This document shows, piece after piece, positions 30,591 to 36,577 of a stretch of 36,577 bases of DNA. The notes under the pieces are model-generated. The model was not told the DNA's origin and searched no databases. It worked only from the letters and a program-made list of their open reading frames with translations. The translations under genes were made by a program, and so were the position numbers. Position 1 is the first letter of the stretch. Each line of letters begins with the position of its first letter. The stretch comes from Sphaeroforma sirkka (Eukaryota > Opisthokonta > Ichthyosporea > Ichthyophonida), in contig LUCW03000625.1 in the NCBI GenBank assembly GCA_001586965.3, positions 20,001 through 56,577 of the forward strand, given 5' to 3'.

Positions 30591-33500
30591 ATGAGCGAGC
30601 GAATGAGAGTTCGGAGGTAGGGATACGGTGAGTGTCTAGATTGGTTGCGCTAGTACCATCAATGTTATTCACTTCGTAAGTATCACTCTTCTCATCATGG
30701 TAGGAAGAAACAAAAGGGCCTATCGTCTTAGAAGAGGGTTCGGTAACGTTGGCGTTTCGATTTATAATGTTAACGTAATCGCCGACTTTGAACTGAACAA
30801 TGTTCTTAGTGTTATCCCATCGGTCATACGCTTTAAGTAGGACGCGATTTTTTGTGCTCGAGTAAACAGGGGTAAACAACGTTCTGCATATGTTCGATCT
30901 TTGTAGCCACGGGGTAGCGTGTTTCTCGGGCGCAGTTTTATCAAACGTTGCTTGTAATTCACTATAGCGGCCAAAGAAATTGTGAAACGGGAGTGTTCCA
31001 GTTTGAGGATTCTTGCAGTTATTCATTTGAGTCTGAACCCATTTCAAATTATAAGGCCACATATCCTCAACGTCGTCTAGTGCGGTACGCAAGAGTTTCT
31101 TGAATTCTCTATGACGTGTCTCATTTGCACCCTGCGTTTGAGGTTTGTAAGGAACACCACGCCTATGGGTCATGCCTGATACGAGTATAAGTGCCTCCAT
31201 TACGTCGGTACAAAACTCACTACCGTTATCAGAACATAGTACTCGGGGGAAACCGAAGTCATTGAAGACGTGATAGCATAATTCTGCCACTGTTTGTGGA
31301 TGTTTGTTCGGTATTGCATAAAGCAAGTTATAGCCCGAAGCCACACATAAGAAATGACAGATATATACATCGCCAGTATGCTTGGATCGCGGGAGTTTAA
31401 CCAAATCGACTATGACTCGGCGCATCGGTTGGTCTTCTGTCACACTTTTTAGGGGTGGCCAACCGTATCGCTTGATCTGGTTCTTTTCACAATCAGTACA
31501 GCGTCGGTATACTTCACGTATGGTTTCTTTCAGCGCCGGGTGATCAAGCCCTGCACGAATAGCCATTTTATAAGTATGCTCATATGCTCGATGCGTTAAA
31601 TTATGTATAATTTTAACTCTACTTTCGAGCTCCTCTAAGTCAGTCAGATTCTGCGTAACGCTGGCTGGATGAACCATAGTCCTGTTGGAAAGGGCAACCT
31701 CAGTATCAGGAGGGGTAGAGTCCTGAGATACATAATTGACAACATTGGATTGTTGAAGTATCTTCTTCAGTTGTTTCGCAACTCCTGGCTGTTCTTTAAG
31801 CAGCGCTTTAAGTAGTTGAGTGCGAGCTTCAGGTTCTCTTAGAGTTTTGAGTCTTTTATCCATGGCCTTAGCTAGTTCCATGTTTTTACGATCTAATGCC
31901 GTTTCAATCGGCATTACCTCGACTGCAATCTTGTTGGGTGCATGTGTTGTACGAGTCTTGAGCTTTTGTTCAAACTCTTTAGACTCCTCTAGTTTAGCTA
32001 AGAATTCGGTTGAGGGTTTCCACTTAGTGGTACCTGTAGGACCGATGCGACAAACAATGGTGTGTTTCCAAGGCGTCTTCTTAATAGAATAGGATCCCTG
32101 ATACAAGAACGTGTCGGTTTCACGGTCGACATAAATAGGTTCGTCTTGAATCATATTAATTAAATCACGTATCCATGGGTCGGAGTTACGTAAGGGACAA
32201 CACAGCGTAATGGTAGATTTAGTAATATTAACATAATTTAACAACTGTGCGATAAGTTGACAAGGTGGGTTAGCCCACGCATTATGCTTTGATAAGTCAA
32301 GCTGAAATGCATCACCTTTAGGATGAGTCAACGACCTATATTCAGAAACCTGTTTGTTATGTTCTGCGGCGAACATATCAACAGTAAATGGACCCCATCG
32401 TGATTGAGCGAGGTTAAACCATTTATTGTTTAGCATCCAATCGGTTGCTAATAACTCTTTGACTGTTTTCTGGTAGTCGGGCACAAGACGAGAGAGCATG
32501 TCAGGAAGATGGTTATGTATTCCTGGAATGTGTGTTATATTAAAAGCGAACTTGGCAATAATGTCATGCCAGCGGCTCACCAACTGTGAATCAGGGTTCA
32601 TATCTTTTAAGTATGTTAAAGACTTTTGATCACAGGCGACAGTAAAGTAACTTCCATAAAGGTTGTCTTTAAACTGTCTTAGCGCAGTAACTATAGCAAG
32701 GAGCTCTTGTTTAACGGTAGGGTAATTCCGTTGACTCTTATTATAACTCTTGCTAAAGAATTGTATGTAGCGCGGTTTACCATTTATCGTTTGGTAAAGC
32801 ACTCCACCCACCGCTCGATCTGAAGCGTCGGTTGCTACTTGGAATGGGACACCATCCACAGGGTACTGCATGATGGGTGCGTCCATTACTTTACTTTTGA
32901 CTAGTTTAAATGCATCATCACATTCTTTAGTCCAAAGCTTTCCCAAAGGTCCTTTGTGCAGCCGTAGGTGACTGAAAGGCTTTAAGTAATGAGAAAGATG
33001 CGGTACCGAATCCGAGAAGAAGTTAACAAACCCACACACAGAGTTCACATCTCTTCCAGTAATTGGTGTTGATAAATCCAACAGAAATTGTTTCTTGCCA
33101 GGATCAATTTCTACCCCTGCTGCAGATACTTTGTAGCCAAGTAAGTGTATAGTATCTTTAGCAAAAGAACACTTGTCTTCGTCAATCTTAAGTTTAGCAT
33201 GATTAAGTCGCTTTAAGACTTCTTTAACGAGTTTAGCATGTTCATGTGCTGTCTTTGTAAAGATAACTATATCATCTAAATAGACTGATACGTTATACGA
33301 CAGGTCCGCAAATAATTCCATCATAACTTGTTGGAAGAAAGAAGGTAACATGTGTAAGCCTTCAGGTGCACCTTTAAACTGGTACTTCTTACCTTGCCAA
33401 GTAAAGGAAAAGTGTTTCCTATGAGGCTCATATATCTGTAGTTGATGGAATGCAGCTTTTAAGTCTATCTTGGAAAAGATAGTCGCACCCTCCATTTTGC

Positions 33501-33972
33501 GTAGTATCTCGCTTATCTTAGGCAAGGGAAAACTATGTTGCGGAATCAGTTTGTTGATTGGCGACAGGTCTAGTACTACTCTTGTTTTACTAAACGTTCC
33601 ATCAGATTTATATTGATCGACCGCTAAGAGAGCTAAGTTAACTGGGGTTGCATCATAATTGATTTCAATTAGACCCTGTTTTAACCAATCTTCGATTTGG
33701 GTTTTGACAACGTCTTTGTGTCTCCAACTCACGTAGTTATGTGAAGGACACTTTAACTTAGAGAAGTCGACGTTTGTTAAGTCAAGTCTAACGTACCCAT
33801 TAGAGAACTTAAACATACACCAGTCAGTTATTGCAATCTTCCTGTTTTGTATAATTAAGTCCATAATTATATCGGTGAAGTGCGGAATCATATCCTTTGC
33901 TTCACCTTCCGGAGGTTTAGGTATCTTTAACATATTATCATCTGACTGATCTTTTATTCGGGTCCAGCCCAT
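30541..33972 (-). CDS. pol: Ty3/gypsy-type Pol: RT, RNase H, Dam-like domain, integrase
   Basis: Intact 1,143 codons. RT: D170 in the SKIDL block and YLDD at 231-234. RNase H: D382 (TDAS), E423 (KQE), D448 and D491 (LPDMLSR). Between RNase H and integrase, about residues 527-605, lies a segment with GPFTVDMFA, WANPP (566-570) and a TLCCPLRNSDPW block. It resembles the Dam-type adenine-methyltransferase-like domain known from DIRS elements and some gypsy elements. The integrase has a zinc-binding HHCC region (H794/H799 ... C825, C828), a catalytic triad D856, D915, E951 with spacing 58 and 35, and a GPF motif at 1085-1087. Its ATG overlaps the protease stop as TAATG, so translation may depend on reinitiation. 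The product would copy the element RNA into DNA and insert it. No protease lies within this ORF. Confidence 0.93.
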   Translation of the reverse strand: MGWTRIKDQSDDNMLKIPKPPEGEAKDMIPHFTDIIMDLIIQNRKIAITDWCMFKFSNGYVRLDLTNVDFSKLKCPSHNYVSWRHKDVVKTQIEDWLKQGLIEINYDATPVNLALLAVDQYKSDGTFSKTRVVLDLSPINKLIPQHSFPLPKISEILRKMEGATIFSKIDLKAAFHQLQIYEPHRKHFSFTWQGKKYQFKGAPEGLHMLPSFFQQVMMELFADLSYNVSVYLDDIVIFTKTAHEHAKLVKEVLKRLNHAKLKIDEDKCSFAKDTIHLLGYKVSAAGVEIDPGKKQFLLDLSTPITGRDVNSVCGFVNFFSDSVPHLSHYLKPFSHLRLHKGPLGKLWTKECDDAFKLVKSKVMDAPIMQYPVDGVPFQVATDASDRAVGGVLYQTINGKPRYIQFFSKSYNKSQRNYPTVKQELLAIVTALRQFKDNLYGSYFTVACDQKSLTYLKDMNPDSQLVSRWHDIIAKFAFNITHIPGIHNHLPDMLSRLVPDYQKTVKELLATDWMLNNKWFNLAQSRWGPFTVDMFAAEHNKQVSEYRSLTHPKGDAFQLDLSKHNAWANPPCQLIAQLLNYVNITKSTITLCCPLRNSDPWIRDLINMIQDEPIYVDRETDTFLYQGSYSIKKTPWKHTIVCRIGPTGTTKWKPSTEFLAKLEESKEFEQKLKTRTTHAPNKIAVEVMPIETALDRKNMELAKAMDKRLKTLREPEARTQLLKALLKEQPGVAKQLKKILQQSNVVNYVSQDSTPPDTEVALSNRTMVHPASVTQNLTDLEELESRVKIIHNLTHRAYEHTYKMAIRAGLDHPALKETIREVYRRCTDCEKNQIKRYGWPPLKSVTEDQPMRRVIVDLVKLPRSKHTGDVYICHFLCVASGYNLLYAIPNKHPQTVAELCYHVFNDFGFPRVLCSDNGSEFCTDVMEALILVSGMTHRRGVPYKPQTQGANETRHREFKKLLRTALDDVEDMWPYNLKWVQTQMNNCKNPQTGTLPFHNFFGRYSELQATFDKTAPEKHATPWLQRSNICRTLFTPVYSSTKNRVLLKAYDRWDNTKNIVQFKVGDYVNIINRNANVTEPSSKTIGPFVSSYHDEKSDTYEVNNIDGTSATNLDTHRIPTSELSFARSFDSDVPSYGVTSQRYN

Positions 33973-34250
33973 TAGGGCAGACCAGTGAGTGTTATACCTA
34001 AACTGAGAAGTTCAGTCATACCTATAATTAAATCGTATTTCTGAGACATGTCAGTAACGATTAGGTGAGTCTTCACTTCTCTTCTATCTGACAGCATTAT
34101 GTGTGCATAGTCAATGGCTTGTTCGCAAGTAGTAACTTTGCCATTTCCCAAGATTAAATCAGTTGTTTCGTTATGGACAGCCATATCTGTAGCGTAGGCT
34201 ACTCGGCATGAGATAGCAGAGACTTCAGCCCCTGGATCAAATAGTGCCAT
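33972..34250 (-). CDS. Retropepsin-like aspartic protease of the gypsy-type element
   Basis: 92 codons from ATG 34250 to TAA 33972. The active-site strand reads ALFDPGAEVSAIS, with proline where family members normally have T or S after the aspartate. A second strand ILGNGKV and a C-terminal YDLIIGMTELL block (the usual ILG/IIG-type end) complete the fold. The 0-frame upstream meets this frame at an A_AAA_AAG heptamer (34259-34253), so it would most naturally be made as a Gag-protease fusion by -1 frameshifting. The frame is open only from about 34265, after a TGA. Length is near the usual retropepsin core of about 100 residues. Confidence 0.75.
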   Translation of the reverse strand: MALFDPGAEVSAISCRVAYATDMAVHNETTDLILGNGKVTTCEQAIDYAHIMLSDRREVKTHLIVTDMSQKYDLIIGMTELLSLGITLTGLP

Positions 34251-34252
34251 AA

Positions 34253-34259
34253 CTTTTTT
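34253..34259 (-). promoter_or_regulatory. Candidate -1 ribosomal frameshift site A_AAA_AAG
   Basis: The upstream (gag-tail) frame reads GAA AAA AAG TTA. The heptamer A AAA AAG is therefore in the X_XXY_YYZ phase, and a -1 slip gives GTT ATG GCA, which is exactly the protease frame. The gag-tail frame stays open past the site to a TAG near 34200, as expected of a true overlap. I did not identify a downstream pseudoknot. Confidence 0.6.
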
Positions 34260-35471
34260 TCTTCATTTACGAAAACTGTTTGAAAGATACGTTCATCTCC
34301 TTTGGTATAGATTTTATTGAACATTTTCTCATAATCTTGCTCTAGTGCGCACATATGGTACTGTCAGTGCTTAACTTGGACGTCTGGTAAGTCCTTGCAA
34401 TCCTCTTTGTGCCAACCGTTAGTACCCTTGCAAGTAGCACACTCTTTCATATAGTGTCCAAAATCTGGCTTGCCTGGTGCACACTTAACAGGGTCGTGTC
34501 TACCATTCCACGTGCCATTACGTTTTGTGAGGTTGTAACCACACTTCTTGCAAGGCGCTCTCACCTTCTTATCACCTTTCGGTTCGGTAGAAGTAGAGCC
34601 AGTACCCCTCCAGTAGTAGTGCGAGGTTTCTTAGTACTACGCGCAGTATTAGTCTCACTGCGTTTCGCTTAGTGGGCTGGGTGTAGCTCGTGGTACTAAG
34701 TACTCTAGTAGAGGAATTGGTATGCTTGTGTACTATCTTCTCAAAGACAGACCAAGGCATAGATCGCAAATCACCATAGGCGATGATGTCATCATTGACT
34801 TTCTTAAAGAGGTTAGCTCCCAGAGTCTCCATCATCTGACAAATTAATAAATATTCGCCAGTATAGGTACGACCACCCATCCGAGTATTCATATGTGTCA
34901 TATGAGCCAGAGCACCTCGAATAGTGGTATCGTTCGCAAAGAACTTGCGAGACTCTAGAAGTTCACGGTCACGTGCATCTTCAAAAAAGGTGTTAAGTAT
35001 ATTATCACGCAACTGGTGCCAGGGTAGGGCTTTCCAGTTGGGCTCATGAGCTTCAAGATAGTTCGCCATTCACCTGGCTCACAGAAATGAATAAAGGCAT
35101 TCATCATCTGCTTATCCCTAAGGCTGGCAGACTCCTTAAGTTGGTCGAAGGCCTTCAGGTGTCTCCACTGTACTCTCATTAGTAGAGAAATCGACCTCAG
35201 CCTGCGCGTTACCTAGCTGCTTTATAAAGCTTGGTTCTAAGTGTTCACGAGGCTCATGCTCAGTGCTACGGGCTGCTGCCAAAATCGTGATTACCAGGGT
35301 TAGTTGGCAAATGAGGGTCGATATTACGAGGATGGTAAGCCTCATCGAGTTCCATACGATCATCGAGTTCCATATCCTCTGACAGGGTTAGGGTTTGTCA
35401 AGAGGATGGTCAATGGTAGCATCAGAGCTATAGAGATTAAATTTTGAAATATTTTTCTCTCGCCAGTGGTA

Positions 35472-35546
35472 ACTGGCTTAGTAGTAAACATACTGGCTGG
35501 TAAACCAGTAGGTCTCGGGTTCGAAACTGGGCCCGAATTTTTTTTT
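35472..35546 (+). pseudogene. tRNA-Thr(GGT)-like sequence with T9 run, antisense within gag
   Basis: The plus strand has an A-box-like TGGCTTAGTAGT (35474-35485), a hairpin ACTGG...CCAGT with loop CTGGTAAA, and a B-box GGTTCGAAACT (35518-35528; consensus GGTTCGANNCC). T9 follows at 35538-35546, as a Pol III terminator would. The anticodon loop would be CT-GGT-AA (threonine) if one base is missing from the 5' stem; the D stem also lacks a base. The acceptor stem does not pair, so this is a degenerate tRNA or tRNA-derived (SINE-like) insertion rather than a working tRNA. Confidence 0.5.
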
Positions 35547-36275
35547 CTTCTTCTTCGGTATAGGAAGAATATCAGCCAAGTGGGACACGATAGAGGGGTC
35601 CACAACTGCTGCTGCCGCTAGCTCCTTCAAGAGCGCTTCAGTGCGGTTCAATTGGCGTCGAGATTGAGAGGATCCAACCACTCGTTGTCGAGTTATGGCG
35701 TCCTCAGCTTCGGCCCCAAGATTTGAGCTGAATGGAATGGCTTCTCCATCGATGGCGAAACCGAAATTTTCGGACAGGTCCAATACTTCCTTTTCACTCC
35801 GGATTTGTGCTGGAGTGTCCTTTAGATGTGGAGTTATAATGCCCCCGACATTCGTATCCACGAATTTTCCAGCCTTCGACGTTTATCCCCAATATTTGAC
35901 GGCACGTGGTCAGGGGGGGGCAAGCTGGGGTCCTGAGCTTCACTCCTAGGTGATACACGGACGCTGGCGAGCCTTGCCGCGGTAGTAGATACCTCTTCTT
36001 CCAAGGCTTTAGGATCCGACGAGTCATCCTCAGAATAATCCTCTGTACCAACCTCAGAATTTGCTTCCCAACAGTATCCTCGGCAGGCTCAACTCCAGAC
36101 AGGCTAGGTGTTTCCACAGGGACCTCAGGAACCTCGGCAGGCTTTAGCAGGCTTAGAGCTAGCGGCTCCCTTGCCTTTAGAAGTACCCTTAGCCATAGTA
36201 TTTGCTGGATAGTAAATCGATGTCAGACAGTCTAGAAGCAGTACACTACTGTAACTACCAAATAACTGAAAAATA

Positions 36276-36577
36276 TGTAAACTTCGATGGAAATTACTAG
36301 GTTTCAAACTATATTAAACTAAAATACAATTTAGTCAGTTAGGAATTAGCAGTGGTAGCTTGTGTAAGAATGATCGGGACCGCCTCCTGTTAAGAGCCTA
36401 AATATCCTCGATCACACAGGGCGTACCTCTAGCTGTTCTTTATTGAATAATATTCACTAGAAGTACTAAGTGTTCATGACCACTTGCCTAATTTGTAAAT
36501 AGACATAATAACGTAAGTCACGTTAATACATTAGCTGATATAAATAAAGTTCCATCTGAAGAAAAGTTAAAAGAAAA
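36276..36577 (-). repeat. 5' LTR of the Ty3/gypsy-type element, cut by the window end
   Basis: Matches 29411 onward from TGTAAAC to the last base of the window with about seven substitutions in 302 bp. It contains the reverse complement of AATAAA at 36444-36439. If it is as long as the 3' LTR, about 96 bp lie outside the window. The element's promoter part is therefore not visible. The primer-binding site should lie just below 36276; the minus strand there reads TATTTTTCAGTTATTTGG and I cannot match it to a tRNA. Confidence 0.88.

Larger units (their letters stand above)
34202..36196 (-). pseudogene. Gag of the gypsy-type element, split over several frames
   Basis: The likely start is ATG 36196 (MAKGTSKGKG, K/G-rich). 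Coding sense then continues in pieces that shift frame: 36196-36125, about 36160-35800, 35861-35478, 35605-35360, about 35390-35180, 35179-34955, 35069-34572, 34564-34364 and, after one in-frame TGA (34364-34366), 34363-34202. The middle pieces are capsid-like and helical (LKAFDQLKESASLRDKQMMNAF; ALPWHQLRDNILNTFF). The 34364-34564 piece has two Cys/His clusters (CKKCGYNL; CATCKGTNGWHKEDC) suggesting a nucleocapsid-type metal-binding region. At least six indels contrast with the intact pol. One switch coincides with an A9 run and a tRNA-like insert. Whether trans-supplied Gag supports this copy cannot be seen. Confidence 0.7.

Overview
The window looks like a repeat-rich piece of a eukaryotic nuclear genome. 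It holds one large intron-containing gene on the minus strand (about 24.4 to 13.4 kb), flanked by long terminal repeat (LTR) retrotransposons in several states of decay. Spliceosomal introns (GTAAGT/GTATGT/GTGAGT donors, AG acceptors, 183-637 bp), Q-rich low-complexity protein sequence, Ty3/gypsy-type and Ty1/copia-type elements, and a PacC/Rim101-like set of zinc fingers suggest a unicellular opisthokont, either an early-diverging fungus or an ichthyosporean-like protist. That placement is inference; no marker gene settles it.

Layout. 1-8.2 kb is an element graveyard: the C-terminal part of an unknown repetitive ORF (-), a stop-riddled Ty3/gypsy reverse transcriptase/RNase H remnant (+), a copia-type LTR (+), a truncated copia-type gag-protease (-) with its own LTR in the opposite orientation, and old degenerate repeats. 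8.56-10.03 kb is a recent tandem duplication of a 669/670-bp non-coding unit with a third, internally deleted copy. 10.0-13.2 kb shows no gene.

The central gene (-) has nine inferred coding exons whose phases all match. In order it encodes three C2H2/C2HC zinc fingers arranged as in the pH-response factor PacC/Rim101, a SAM domain, and long Q-, S- and G-rich regions, ending at a TAG at 17575-17577. Beyond that TAG the same reading frame stays open for another 1,397 codons (to 13381), so either one amber codon divides a 2,615-residue protein or two ORFs lie head to tail in one frame. The extension carries a Q-rich coiled coil and an 11-residue repeat encoded by a higher-order minisatellite.

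24.5-29.1 kb is gene-poor, and from 25.4 kb very AT-rich and cryptically simple. 29.2-36.58 kb is an almost complete Ty3/gypsy-type element (-). Its 3' LTR is present (a partial extra LTR abuts it) and its 5' LTR runs off the window. It has a gag broken over several frames, a protease ORF, an intact 1,143-residue pol (RT, RNase H, a Dam-methyltransferase-like domain, a DD35E integrase and a GPF motif), and a chromodomain-like ORF in another frame. A canonical A_AAA_AAG slippery site and a TAATG stop-start overlap suggest how protease and pol could be expressed. The element sits inside a second copy of the unknown ORF fragment seen at the window start.
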